Positions 37,308 to 45,536 of a DNA stretch of 64,000 nt are shown one piece after another; position 1 is the first letter of the stretch; each line of letters starts with the position of its first letter. The DNA lies in assembly GCF_040256395.1 (NCBI RefSeq), contig NZ_CP158298.1:310001-374000 (forward strand), given 5' to 3'. The translations under genes were made by a program, and so were the position numbers. Below the pieces are notes generated by a model, which had not been told where the DNA came from, did not search any database, and saw only the letters and a list, made by a program, of their open reading frames with translations. Origin of the DNA: Deinococcus sonorensis KR-87 (GTDB taxonomy: Bacteria > Deinococcota > Deinococci > Deinococcales > Deinococcaceae).

Positions 37308-38752
37308 TGGGTGACCTGCAGGTGCCGGCGCACGTCCTCCACCACCGCCAGCACTGCTGGCGCGCCCCCCGCGATCGCCCGCGTGGCCTCTCGCACCACC
37401 GTCCGGCCGTCCAGCTGCCCGTGCAGCACCAGCTCCGCCAGCTGACTGCGCTCCGGCAGCGTGAAGTGCTTCATCGTCCCCAGCAGCGTCAGCTGCTTGA
37501 GCACCCAGTCCACCAGCGCCTGCCCCTGCAACGCCGCCAGCTTCGCTTCCTCACGCGCTTCCAACGCGTCGAGCTCATCCTGCGCGGCGGGCCGTTGCCG
37601 GGCCGACCGCCCTTTGCCGGTGCCCTTGGCGGGCGTCTCGGCCGGGGGCGGCCCTGGCCGCGCGTCCGCCGCGGCGTACCCGGGCAGCTCCGCGAAATCC
37701 TCCGGGCGCTGCACCATCGCCACCAGCAGGCCCCCCGGATTCGCGACCGGCCGGGAGGAGATCTTGAGGTAATGATCGAACCGCCGCGCGGCCTCCTCGA
37801 TCCGCTCGGGGAACACCGTGGACAGCCGCACCGCCACGCCCGACTTGACCCCGCGCGCGCTGAGCAGCAGCGCCAGCTCCGGGTACTCGCCCACCGGCGG
37901 CGGCCCGAACACGTACCGCAGCAGCTTGTCCCGCCCCCGGCCGGTCAACTCCACCTCCGCCACGTACCCGCGCGCGCGCAGCTCATCATGCGCGGGTTTC
38001 AGCGTCCGCGCCACGTTGTCCGGCCGGTCGCTGAGGATCCCCAGCCGGCTGCCCCACGCCATCAGCGGCGCGCTCAGCTCCCGCACCAGCCCGTCGGCGG
38101 TGGACTCGTCGAAATGCAGCGCGTCCAGCTGCCGGTACACCGCCCGCACCAGCGGCTGACTGAGCGAGCGGTAGAAATTCAGGTCCAGCGGCTTGATGTA
38201 CCCCGCCCGCAGGCTCTCCATGATCGGCGGCGCGAGCTGCACCGTGATCACCGACGTGCCGCGCACGCCCGACCGTGAACGCACGTACGACAGGTAGTTC
38301 ACCTGCGCGAACGACTGCGTGGTCCAGCTGTGCGGCCCGTGCATGAACCACCCCTCGTCGATGGTGTAATTCGCCTTGTTCAGCCGCACGATGCTCTCCT
38401 CCAGCGCCCGGTAGTACTGCGCGGAGTCCGGGAAGCCCGACGCCTTCAGCAGCCCGTACGCCGACACCGTGAACGGCCCGTCCGGCAACCCCGCCTCGAA
38501 GCACAGGTTCACCAGCCCCACCATGAAATCGTTGTCCAGGCCGTGCGGCACCACCTGGTCGTCCGGGACGGTGCAGGTGATCACCACCGGCCGGCCATCC
38601 GGCGTCAGGATGGTCTTCTGCCAGCGGCGCAACCCCGGCGGCACCGTCTTCTGCCCGCTGATCAGCGCCAGACGGCCGAGGTTCAATTCGTCGTAGCCGC
38701 TGTTGACGTCCAGCACCAGCGGTGCGGCGCGCGGCGGTTTGCGCTCAGGCAT
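37301..38752 (-). CDS. rep: Plasmid replication initiator (RepA family)
   Basis: 483 residues, replication initiator protein A type. Visible: NLGRLALISGQKTVPPGLRR near the N-terminus, then two winged-helix-like regions (SAYGLLKASGFPDSAQYYRA and YRSLSQPLVRAVYRQLDALH), a basic RGRDKLLRYVFGPP, and a helical C-terminus with a low-complexity linker. It should bind the adjoining iterons and open the origin. ATG 38752 has TAGAAT five bases upstream, so the mRNA is likely leaderless, and one iteron just beyond suggests autorepression. Confidence 0.87.
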   Translation of the reverse strand: MPERKPPRAAPLVLDVNSGYDELNLGRLALISGQKTVPPGLRRWQKTILTPDGRPVVITCTVPDDQVVPHGLDNDFMVGLVNLCFEAGLPDGPFTVSAYGLLKASGFPDSAQYYRALEESIVRLNKANYTIDEGWFMHGPHSWTTQSFAQVNYLSYVRSRSGVRGTSVITVQLAPPIMESLRAGYIKPLDLNFYRSLSQPLVRAVYRQLDALHFDESTADGLVRELSAPLMAWGSRLGILSDRPDNVARTLKPAHDELRARGYVAEVELTGRGRDKLLRYVFGPPPVGEYPELALLLSARGVKSGVAVRLSTVFPERIEEAARRFDHYLKISSRPVANPGGLLVAMVQRPEDFAELPGYAAADARPGPPPAETPAKGTGKGRSARQRPAAQDELDALEAREEAKLAALQGQALVDWVLKQLTLLGTMKHFTLPERSQLAELVLHGQLDGRTVVREATRAIAGGAPAVLAVVEDVRRHLQVTHP

Positions 38753-38757
38753 GCCGC

Positions 38758-38807
38758 ATTCTAAGAGACCGCGCGCGCCGACCACGCAACACCTCAGAAA
38801 CTACGGG
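38758..38807 (-). promoter_or_regulatory. rep promoter with a single iteron
   Basis: -10 TAGAAT (complement of 38758-38763). An iteron, CCTCAGAAACTACGGG, lies at 38792-38807, just upstream of where the -35 would be. Rep binding here would lower its own transcription. Confidence 0.6.
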
Positions 38808-39065
38808 CCGGCACCGACCCACCGCGCCGGGGACACGGCGCCCCGGACGCGCCACACCGCCGTCGCCGTGCCGCGCGTCCGCGGTGTAAGCCCCACGCCC
38901 GGCGCAGGTCACGAACGTCCGCCGCCAGGGCACCCCGCCTCTGGACCAGAGCAACTGCGTCGGTCCGCTCCACCCGCCGCCGGTCGTCCGGGGGCCGCGG
39001 CGACGCCGGGTGGTCCGGCCGAGCCTTCGCCTGGACCACCGGACCGCGCCACGTGTACTGGCCCG

Positions 39066-39296
39066 TCAGCTCTGCAGGCGCTCCACCCGATATCGGATGC
39101 CGGTCCTGGCGTCGCACGCGGCCCAGGAAGCGCGTCCGCTGGCCGCCCAGGCCAGCTGTCCGCCGCAGGCCTCCGCGCAGGCTTCCTGGGCCTCCTGCAG
39201 CGTCCGGGTGTAGCCGCGCAGATCCCGCCCGGCGTCCGCCATGTACTCGTACTCCAGCTTCAGGGCCACCGCGGACGTGCGAGCTGATTCGTGCAT
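39066..39296 (-). CDS. Small hypothetical protein
   Basis: 76 residues: MHESARTSAVALKLEYEYMA, then ADAGRDLRGYTRTLQEAQEA and a Cys/Ala-rich end. Not recognised. Coding is supported by a clear leaderless promoter: TACAAT six bases before the ATG. Just upstream are two direct copies of CAGAATCTG (39313-39321 and 39330-39338), possibly a regulator site. The beta-strand-helix pattern could be a small double-stranded RNA- or DNA-modifying accessory protein, but that is a guess. Confidence 0.5.
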   Translation of the reverse strand: MHESARTSAVALKLEYEYMADAGRDLRGYTRTLQEAQEACAEACGGQLAWAASGRASWAACDARTGIRYRVERLQS

Positions 39297-39463
39297 TGCA
39301 GAATTGTAATCTCAGAATCTGTAGAAAAACAGAATCTGCCCTTCAGGATGCGGCCACACAGGCCCCATGTTGAAGCCGGCCGCGAGCGGGATGCCCGTGA
39401 CCTCATGTTCCTCCGCGCCCGCAGGCGCTTGTGATCATCCTGCCAGTGCAGGGACCCGGTTTA

Positions 39464-40485
39464 TTGATCTCGGCGCAGGTTGGCCCTGATAGAATGCAGA
39501 ATGGCGAGATGGCAACCCCGACGATAAATTGGAGGAGCGGCGACTCGCAGCCGTGGAGTGGCTGGAGCGCGGCACCCACCCGAACCAGGAGATCGCCGAT
39601 CACTTCGGCGTCTCGGTACACACCGTCTAGAGCTGGAAAGCCCGACTGAAAGTGCGTGGCAGCCTGCGGGCCACGGTGGCTCGGGGTCCACAGCCCCGCT
39701 TGACGGCTGAGCAGTTGGACCAGCTGCGCACCCTGCTGCGGGAGGGGGCACTCGCGCACCGCTTTCCAGACGAGACCTGGACGACAAAACGTGTTCGTGA
39801 CGTGATCGGACGGACCTTCGATGTCTGGTACCACCAAGGCCATGTCCGCAAAGTGCTTCGCCAGCTAGGCTTCAGCCCGCAATTGCCCGATGGCCGCGCT
39901 GTGGAACGCAATGAACTCCGTATCGCCAGCTGGAAGGGGACCGTCCTGCCAGAGGTGAAAAAAAAGTCGCTGACGGCGTTCACCCTGATCTATCTCGATG
40001 AGGTGGGCTTTGCGCTGAAGGGCGTGCGCCGGCACACCTGGAGTATCAGGGGCGTCACGCCCCTGGTGCGGCTGCCGGTGAACTGGACGACGCTGTCAAC
40101 CATCGGCGCGATCACCTCAACGGGACAGTTCCTGCAGCACACCCAGTAAGGATCTGTTCACAGTGCAGATGTGATTCGGTTCCTGGAACATCTTCTGTGC
40201 CACGTGTCGGGTCAGGTCGTGGTGGTGCTGGACAATGCGGGTATTCATCGCTCCAAGGCGGTGCAGGCGTGCGTGGCTGGCCACGCACGCCTATCGTTGG
40301 TGTACTTACCCCCGTATGCGCCAGAGCTGAATCCGATCGAGCTGGTGTAGGCGTACGTAAAACACGATGTGCTGGGGAACTGCTGTCTGCGGAGCGTAGT
40401 GGCCTTGAAGGCCAAGCTCACCAGCGCCTGGCAGCGCGTCCGGTGCATTTAACTGCCCCAACATCTGATGGATTCGAACCTGTGC
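39464..40485 (+). mobile_element. IS630-family insertion sequence, decayed copy 1
   Basis: The left end TTGATCTCGGCGCAGGTTGG follows a TA and matches the terminal repeat of the second copy at 47940. The right terminal repeat is not recognisable; similarity stops about 40480. The transposase is broken, so this copy is immobile on its own. Confidence 0.7.
39501..40463 (+). pseudogene. IS630-family transposase, broken by stop codons
   Basis: DDE-type transposase. The N-terminal HTH reads ERGTHPNQEIADHFGVSVHT, then a TAG stop at 39628. A long open piece (39652-40149) contains WYHQGHVRKVLRQLGFSPQ and the first catalytic Asp in LIYLDEVGFALKGVRRHTW. After TAA at 40147 come VVVVLDNAGIHRSKAV (second Asp) and YLPPYAPELNPIELV (Glu), followed by another stop. 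A start ATG at 39501 has TAGAAT five bases upstream. All catalytic residues survive but the frame does not. Confidence 0.85.
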
Positions 40486-40554
40486 CAAGGAGCGACGCCA
40501 CGGCTTTCAGGACCGGGCGTCGAGGACTGAAACGTCCTGGCTCAGAATCAAGGC

Positions 40555-41241
40555 ATGAGTCCTTCAGATCCGCCTGCAGTCCTGGAGTCGCTGCCCATCA
40601 GTGATCCTGGCGCCGCTCGCCTGCTGCGCCAGAACCATGCGTTTCTGAGCCTGTTTGTGCACCCAAAGTCCCCCAGTGAGATTGCCAAGCGGGCGGGCAT
40701 GGCCCCAAACCTCGCTCACCACCACGCTCGGAAATTAGCGGAGGCTGGACTGCTGCGTGAGGTGAACCGCGAGGGAGGACGGGTGTTCTTTCAAGTCACG
40801 GCACAGGCATACCGCGTGCCCTGGAGCATCATGCCCCCGACGGACGAGACGGGCGGGACCTTCGCCGAGCTGAACAAGCTCAACATCACCTTCCGTCGTG
40901 CGTACGAGCGGTCGGTCTTCCGTCTGAACAGCAACGAGGAGTGGACCGTGGGGTTTACCGAATTCGCTGAAGCCCACCCGCCTGTACCAACCACAGCCGC
41001 GCTGCCCATGGAAACGCATCCCACGCACTTCGATGCGCTCACGTTGAATCTGACTGCCGAGCGCTACCGGACGTTGGTTCTGGACATCATGGCGTTGATG
41101 ACCGCGGCTGTCGACGACCTCCAGGACGGTGGTCAGCCGTGTACCATCGCGCTGCTGGCGTATCAGGGAACCCTGGACGAACAGAATGAATCTACGGGCC
41201 GGCTCGCCCGCCAGACCAGCTCATTCCTTGGCTGGGACTGA
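40555..41241 (+). CDS. Winged-helix transcriptional regulator
   Basis: 228 residues. The HTH at about 20-75 reads GAARLLRQNHAFLSLFVHPK, SPSEIAKRAGMAPNLAHHHA, RKLAEAGLLREVNREGGRVF. The C-terminal domain is mixed with no known ligand fold. Similar build to the protein at 31010. No Shine-Dalgarno; CAGAAT is six bases before the ATG, so the gene is probably leaderless. Convergent with the NADAR gene, so its target is not evident from position. Confidence 0.8.
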   Translation: MSPSDPPAVLESLPISDPGAARLLRQNHAFLSLFVHPKSPSEIAKRAGMAPNLAHHHARKLAEAGLLREVNREGGRVFFQVTAQAYRVPWSIMPPTDETGGTFAELNKLNITFRRAYERSVFRLNSNEEWTVGFTEFAEAHPPVPTTAALPMETHPTHFDALTLNLTAERYRTLVLDIMALMTAAVDDLQDGGQPCTIALLAYQGTLDEQNESTGRLARQTSSFLGWD

Positions 41242-41342
41242 ACAGGTGCAGACCGGCGGAACCACGGGCCGGATCGGCCTTCGTTGAGGGCGCTTCATAC
41301 CGAGGGCATGCAGAATGCGCCACCGGCTAGATAACCTCTACA

Positions 41343-41818
41343 TCAGCCATTCGTCTCCTGCCGCAGCGTTGCCCGCACCTGCATCAACGCCTGTCCGAGC
41401 AGATTCTGATCCCATTGATGTCGGTACGCCAGGGCGTCCTGCTCCGCAATGCCGATGCCCCACACCCGGTCGCTGGGCGACGCTTCCACCAGCAGCCGCT
41501 CCCCGGTGGCCAGCAGCGCCGCGCGGCACTTCTTGTGCTGGCTGAACTTCAGTCGGCACGCATCCACCGCGACGTTCAGCCGAACGGCGCACCAGACCGC
41601 GTCATCGTACGGCCGCACCACCCGCCCGAGCCGCTTGCATTCGCCGGGGGTGCGGGCCGCGAGGACCCGCTGCGCCGTCACCAGGTCCCCGAACAGCACC
41701 GCCTTGCGGTACATGATGTACTGCTCCGCCGTATGGAACAGCTCGTCGCCATCCCGGAACACCGACGGATAGAAATGGCAACGAGGCTGGGGATCGTCAA
41801 CGAACGGCAGAAGGTCAT
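41343..41818 (-). pseudogene. NADAR-domain protein with apparent N-terminal frameshift
   Basis: The family (DUF1768) includes hydrolases that remove ADP-ribose from guanine in nucleic acid. The main frame reads ELFHTAEQYIMYRKAVLFGD, VVRPYDDAVWCAVRLNVAVD, LKFSQHKKCRAALLATGERL and ASPSDRVWGIGI, all typical. Upstream of its GTG at 41762 the frame stays open as LPFVDDPQPRCHFYPS but has no start. The natural start ATG at 41818, with AGGAG six bases upstream, is one base out of frame; one extra C near 41811 would give MTFLPFVDDPQPRCHF. Either a real single-base deletion or a sequencing error; a shorter protein from GTG 41762 (139 residues) is possible. Confidence 0.7.
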
Positions 41819-42399
41819 GGCGTCTCCTGGGAATCGGGGATGTCGTGGATCACGCTACCGCAACGACTGGCGACAGCGCCGCGCACTTGACGTTGCCGGC
41901 TGGGCAGGGACGACGCCTGACCTGCCTGCGCGGCAGGAGCAGTATCGGTTCGGAGACGAGGGCCAAGCGGGCAAGCCGTGAGATCGATTCGGTCAGCTTG
42001 GTTCCGTTGCGCCCAGACGCTCAGGGGCCTGCAGGCACCGTGCGCCCCGTGGGACGCATGGATGTAGAGAACGGGAGTCCTGCGGTCGGGGCGAATGTGC
42101 GCGGTTGGACGCCGAACGAGTTGGGTGCGCAAATCTGGACACTGGTTCGCGTGCGGTGAACGGATCGGTAGCCGGGGAGCTTCTGACCGCTTAACACCGC
42201 GTCACCCTACCCCAACAACTTGCCACAACCTGGAACAGTTGTGCGGGAGCAGGTCCCTGCAGCCCAGCGGTGACTTGCCCCGCGGTCCGGTCACTTGGGT
42301 TCACTCCACTGCTGCTCATCTCCGCAACCTCTGTAGTACGCTGTCTCTAGCGACCATCACCCATCAACCACTCAAAAAGAGATGGTCGGAGGAGCGTAG
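41819..42399. other. Gene-free stretch
   Basis: Between divergently oriented genes. No frame is convincing. The last 40 bases carry the lipoprotein promoter and GGAGGAG. Confidence 0.4.
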
Positions 42400-43374
42400 A
42401 TGCACGGACTTGTTCGTACGACGGTTGTCGCCTCGGTCCTGATGGCTCTGCTCGATGCCTGCTCGACAACTCCTACCGCACCGCCGACACCAGCCATCGT
42501 GAGCGGCGCGAGCTCGAGTCAACTGAAGATCGGGACGCCCGTTCAATTTACGGCCACCGGGTCGGATGGCGTGGCCTTAAGCCCCACGGCCGTGTCTTGG
42601 TCCTCCAGCGATCCAGCTGTGGCGTCGGTCGATGCCAATGGTCGTGTAACGGCGCATCGCTTGGGCACGGTCACGATCAGTGCCACGGCTGGAGGGCAGA
42701 CCAAGGCCAGTCCGCTCCAGACCATCTATGGCATGGAGTTCGCCGTCGGCACCTTCAATAGGTCAGCGATCGGCCTGCCGAACGTCTTTGCGCACTTCGT
42801 GAAAGTGCGCCTTCCCGACGGAAGTGCGCCTCCGACTGGGTCAGGTCTGGATATCACGGGACCCGCCGGGTGGAATGGAGGTGCGCCGGATCCTGCACTG
42901 ACCATCAATACAGGCACAGCGAAATACGCCATTGGACTGAATACCAACCCACCGACAGCGGGGACTTACCTTGGCACCACGACCATCCAAGGACAGACAT
43001 ACACGGCCGATGCCAGCCTGAATGCTTCTTCACTGCTCCCTCCCGTTTCGCAAGTAACTGTCACCAACGTCTCGGCCTCCAGCGTCAATGTTTCTTGGAA
43101 TGCAGCGGCAGGGGCCCTTTCCTATACGCCGATCTTGTTCGACTGCGGCACTGCTCCCAACCCGACCGCCGCAGACTGCAGCACCGTGGTGCAACGGGCA
43201 CCGGCAACTCAGGGAACGTCTACGACGCTGGCGGGACTCAATTTTGCGGCAGGACATACTTACGCGATGACCGTCCGTGCGGCCAACGTTGACTTTACCC
43301 AAGCGGACCCGACGACACCTACCCAAATCAACCTGTCCGTTAACGGCACGTTCTTCAAGCTCGTAACGCCATAG
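42400..43374 (+). CDS. Lipoprotein with BIG2-type Ig-like and fibronectin III-like domains
   Basis: 324 residues. Signal peptide with lipobox LLDAC. Residues about 35-105 form a BIG2 domain (TPVQFTATGSDGVALSPTAV, WSSSDPAVASVDANGRVTAH). From about 215 a fibronectin III-like domain reads VTVTNVSASSVNVSWNAAAG, and later GLNFAAGHTYAMTVRA. Surface-anchored, function unknown. GGAGGAG seven bases before the ATG sets the start. A perfect hairpin follows the stop. Confidence 0.8.
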   Translation: MHGLVRTTVVASVLMALLDACSTTPTAPPTPAIVSGASSSQLKIGTPVQFTATGSDGVALSPTAVSWSSSDPAVASVDANGRVTAHRLGTVTISATAGGQTKASPLQTIYGMEFAVGTFNRSAIGLPNVFAHFVKVRLPDGSAPPTGSGLDITGPAGWNGGAPDPALTINTGTAKYAIGLNTNPPTAGTYLGTTTIQGQTYTADASLNASSLLPPVSQVTVTNVSASSVNVSWNAAAGALSYTPILFDCGTAPNPTAADCSTVVQRAPATQGTSTTLAGLNFAAGHTYAMTVRAANVDFTQADPTTPTQINLSVNGTFFKLVTP

Positions 43375-43382
43375 AGAGATGA

Positions 43383-43422
43383 GCAGTGCCCTGTCCTTGC
43401 GAAAGCAAGGACAGGGCACTGC
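43383..43422 (+). terminator. 18-bp perfect hairpin with GAAA loop after the lipoprotein
   Basis: Arms at 43383-43400 and 43405-43422 with core GTGCCCTGTCCTTGC closed by a GAAA tetraloop. It begins eight bases after the lipoprotein stop and ends where the truncated IS5 sequence begins, with no U-tract. It could be a terminator or the scar of an IS end. Confidence 0.55.
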
Positions 43423-43985
43423 AGCGAACCCATGTAAGCGTCGCCTTCGCGGAGGCCATCAACGACGCCCTCCTGGCACACCTGCTGCGCGAAGACGGCC
43501 AGGACGAACTTTCCGCCGTCTCGGTCCTGGATGTTCGCTGGATGCACCACCATGGTCAGCAGCAAGCCCAGCGTGTCGACCAGGATGTCCCGCTTGCGTC
43601 CATTGGCCTTTTTTGCCCCGTCGAATCCCCGAGGTCCACCTGCTTCGGTGGTCTTAGCGCTTTGACTGTCAATGATACCGGCCGTGGTTTGCGCCGTTCG
43701 CCCCACAGCCACTCGCAGGCGTTCACGGAGCACGTCATGGACGTGCTTCAGTCCGCCCCGGACGCGCCACGTGCGGTATTGGGCGTACACGGTGGTCCAT
43801 TTCGGGAAGTTCAAGGGGAGAAGCCGCCAGGCGCACTCTGTCTTCAGGACATACAGCATCGCGTCAATCAGCACCCGCTGAGAATGAATCCGCTTTCGGC
43901 CAGTCGAACTCGGTCCGGGAAGCAACGGTTCAAGCAGCGCCCATTCCTGATCCGTCAGATTCGACGCGTACCCGAGACTGGTCAT
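43423..43985 (-). pseudogene. IS5-family transposase, C-terminally truncated
   Basis: N-terminal 168 residues are typical: NLTDQEWALLEPLLPG, VLIDAMLYVLKTECAWRLLP, FPKWTTVYAQYRTWRVRG, then GIIDSQSAKTTEAGGPRGFD with the first catalytic Asp, and GRKRDILVDTLGLLLTMVVH. After AVFAQQ the sequence is unrelated and runs toward the hairpin, so the second Asp and the Glu are missing. Transposition-defective. The upstream terminal repeat was not identified. Confidence 0.8.
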
Positions 43986-44040
43986 GTCCCACAGTGGAAT
44001 GAAAACCGCCTCTGGGAGCGCTTCGGGCTGTTAACATACG
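43423..44040 (-). mobile_element. Truncated IS5-family element
   Basis: Contains the transposase fragment above. One edge is taken as the hairpin; the other (about 44040) is uncertain because no terminal repeat pair can be seen. Confidence 0.5.
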
Positions 44041-44198
44041 CGCTTTAGGCGCGAGCGGGTCGGCGTGCCACGGGCCGTCCCATCGTTCCCAGCGCCTTGC
44101 TCGATTCCACCTGCCCGTCCGAAAAGCTCCGCCGAGCCTCCAAAGGGACGCTTACCCCTCACGCGACTGTCCTGAACACGCACTGACACGACAAAAAG

Positions 44199-44228
44199 TC
44201 ACCCCAGGTTCCCGGACACCTGGGGTGA
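44199..44228 (-). terminator. Intrinsic terminator of the tRNA array
   Basis: Arms TCACCCCAGGT and ACCTGGGGTGA (11 bp, perfect) around an eight-base loop. On the minus strand the stem is followed by GACTTTTTGT, a proper U-tract. It lies six bases past the last tRNA. Confidence 0.85.
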
Positions 44229-44233
44229 TCTCA

Positions 44234-44308
44234 TGGCGGCCCGCCGCGGATTCGAACCGGCGCTCTGAAGATCCAACGTCTTCCATCCTGCCACTGGACG
44301 AGCGGGCT
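44234..44308 (-). tRNA. tRNA-like gene, anticodon position TTG (Gln-like), atypical
   Basis: 75 bases with encoded CCA. Acceptor arms AGCCCGC and GCGGGCC pair except A1-C72. D-stem GTCC/GGAT. The anticodon stem GAAGA/TCTTC closes a seven-base loop CGTTGGA, so position 33 is G instead of the near-universal U. The T-stem GCCGG/CCGCG has two mismatches around a normal TTCGAAT loop. Possibly a decayed or specialised tRNA. Confidence 0.65.
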
Positions 44309-44312
44309 GTGC

Positions 44313-44387
44313 TGGTGACCCCACGCGGAACCGAACCGCGCTCTGAAGCGTGAACGTCTTCTGTCTTGACCGCTAGACCATGGGGCC
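44313..44387 (-). tRNA. tRNA-like gene, anticodon position TTC (Glu-like), atypical
   Basis: 75 bases with encoded CCA. Acceptor GGCCCCA/TGGGGTC and D-arm GTCTAGCGGTCAAGAC match bacterial tRNA-Glu closely. The anticodon loop is CGTTCAC: G at position 33, and the stem GAAGA/GCTTC has one mismatch. The T-loop is TTCGGTT, with G for the conserved A58. Body of tRNA-Glu with an unusual anticodon arm. Confidence 0.7.
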
Positions 44388-44406
44388 AATCACCGCATCA
44401 ATACGT

Positions 44407-44482
44407 TGGTGGTCCGGACCGGAATCGAACCGTTGACCTCGGAGGCTTCAACTCCGCGCTCGACCATCCGAGCTCCCGGACC
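44407..44482 (-). tRNA. tRNA-Phe (GAA)
   Basis: 76 bases with encoded CCA. Acceptor GGTCCGG/CCGGACC perfect; D-stem GCTC/GAGC; anticodon stem CGGAG/CTCCG with loop TTGAAGC, giving GAA with a normal T33; T-arm AACGG/CCGGT with one mismatch. Confidence 0.8.
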
Positions 44483-44490
44483 ATGAGAAA

Positions 44491-44563
44491 GGGGGGCGGA
44501 GGGACTCGAACCCTCAACTTCCAGGCTCTGGGCCAGGTGCTCTCCCGGTTGCGCCACGCCCCC
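44491..44563 (-). tRNA. tRNA-like gene, anticodon position CAG, atypical
   Basis: 73 bases, CCA not encoded. Acceptor GGGGGCG/CGCCCCC and T-arm GAGGG/CCCTC around TTCGAGT are perfect. The anticodon stem CCTGG/CCTGG has a central T-T mismatch, and the loop CCCAGAG has C at position 33. CAG would read Leu, but the long variable arm of tRNA-Leu is absent, so the identity is doubtful. Confidence 0.6.
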
Positions 44564-44807
44564 ATACGACAACATCAGTCCGCGCCAGTTCGGCGTCCCT
44601 CCTGGGGAGCCCGCTGGCGCGGAACGTCAATCCTGGATGCAGCAGATCCTGCTGCGCTTACTCCAAGCAAGCGAAGCTCCCCTGCCGCTCCACCTGACGC
44701 TCCCGCACCTGCGGTGCCTGGGAAAATCGCTGTTCAGGTTGTGCATGCAGCTGCTTCATCTGGAACTCCTTCGCGGGACGCCTCGTGGCGCCTGCGGTGC
44801 TTCGTGT

Positions 44808-44894
44808 TGGTGGGGTGGATCGGATTCGAACCGATTCAGCCCGTAGGCGGGCGGGTTACAGCCGCGTCTGGCTCTCCAGCTCCAGCGCCACCCC
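44808..44894 (-). tRNA. tRNA-Tyr (GTA)
   Basis: 87 bases with encoded CCA, the first of the array in transcription order. Acceptor GGGGTGG/CCACCCC. The anticodon loop CTGTAAC gives GTA with normal T33. A long variable arm (GCCCG-CCTA-CGGGC) makes it type II, as expected for bacterial tRNA-Tyr. Confidence 0.85.
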
Positions 44895-45101
44895 AGACGG
44901 CACGCGTCATCGGCGCGCCGCGGGAATATCGCTGGTGTCGCCTGGCTGCAGTGACGGTGCGGCGGGCCACCTGGGTGAAGTCCTTAATGCCCGTCAGCAT
45001 GCCGCGCCCGGGCAGGCAGCGGCATCCGCCAGACGGCCTGCCGGCCCATACGCCGCATGGCGAGGTGACCACCCCCGCGTGACTCGCGGTTCAAGCCGCC
45101 C

Positions 45102-45410
45102 TCAGTTCAGCATGCGGTTCAGCTGAGCCACGTAGCGGGCCAGCTCCGGTGCGGGCGCAAAGGTCCGGGCAGCATCCACGCGTTCCTGCATCACCTCTAC
45201 GTCCAGCGGGTCGGCGCGCAGCAGCTGATTGGCCAGCAGCACCACCCGGCGCTGGTCGTCCTGGGCGCTGGCGCGGATCATCTGGGCACGCAGTTCGAAG
45301 GTGAAGGTCAGGCGCGCCTCATTGCGCATCTGCAGCAGCCAGTCGGCCTCCTCCACGCCCGGCAGAACGTCCATCTGGGGCAGTTGCTCAGCCAGGCCAG
45401 AGCGGTGCAT
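45102..45410 (-). pseudogene. C-terminal fragment of a SARP/BTAD-type regulator
   Basis: 102 codons that read like the end of a bacterial transcriptional activation domain: RAQMIRASAQDDQRRVVLLA, NQLLRADPLDVEVMQERVDA, PELARYVAQLNRMLN. The frame stays open upstream to about 45540 without a start codon, where it meets the promoter of the next gene, so the N-terminal DNA-binding part seems lost. A short functional protein from ATG 45410 cannot be excluded. Confidence 0.5.
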
Positions 45411-45517
45411 GGACTTCAGGTCACTGACGTCCTGAGGAAACCGCGGACGCGGTGTCGGTGCGCCCGTGCCGACCGGACCGAAGCCGAAAAGTTCGTGGTC
45501 TGCACGCGCCTGGCCTG

Positions 45518-45529
45518 TTAGAATTCTAA
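45518..45529. promoter_or_regulatory. Palindrome TTAGAATTCTAA in a lipoprotein promoter
   Basis: Perfect 12-bp palindrome, seven bases before ATG 45537, containing the -10-like TAGAAT. It could be an operator that masks the -10. Confidence 0.4.
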
Positions 45530-45536
45530 AGGCTTT

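Noticed and set aside
44390..44575. Minus-strand frame reading GGVAQPGEHLAQSLEVEGSS
   Set aside because: This is the well-known false translation of tRNA genes.
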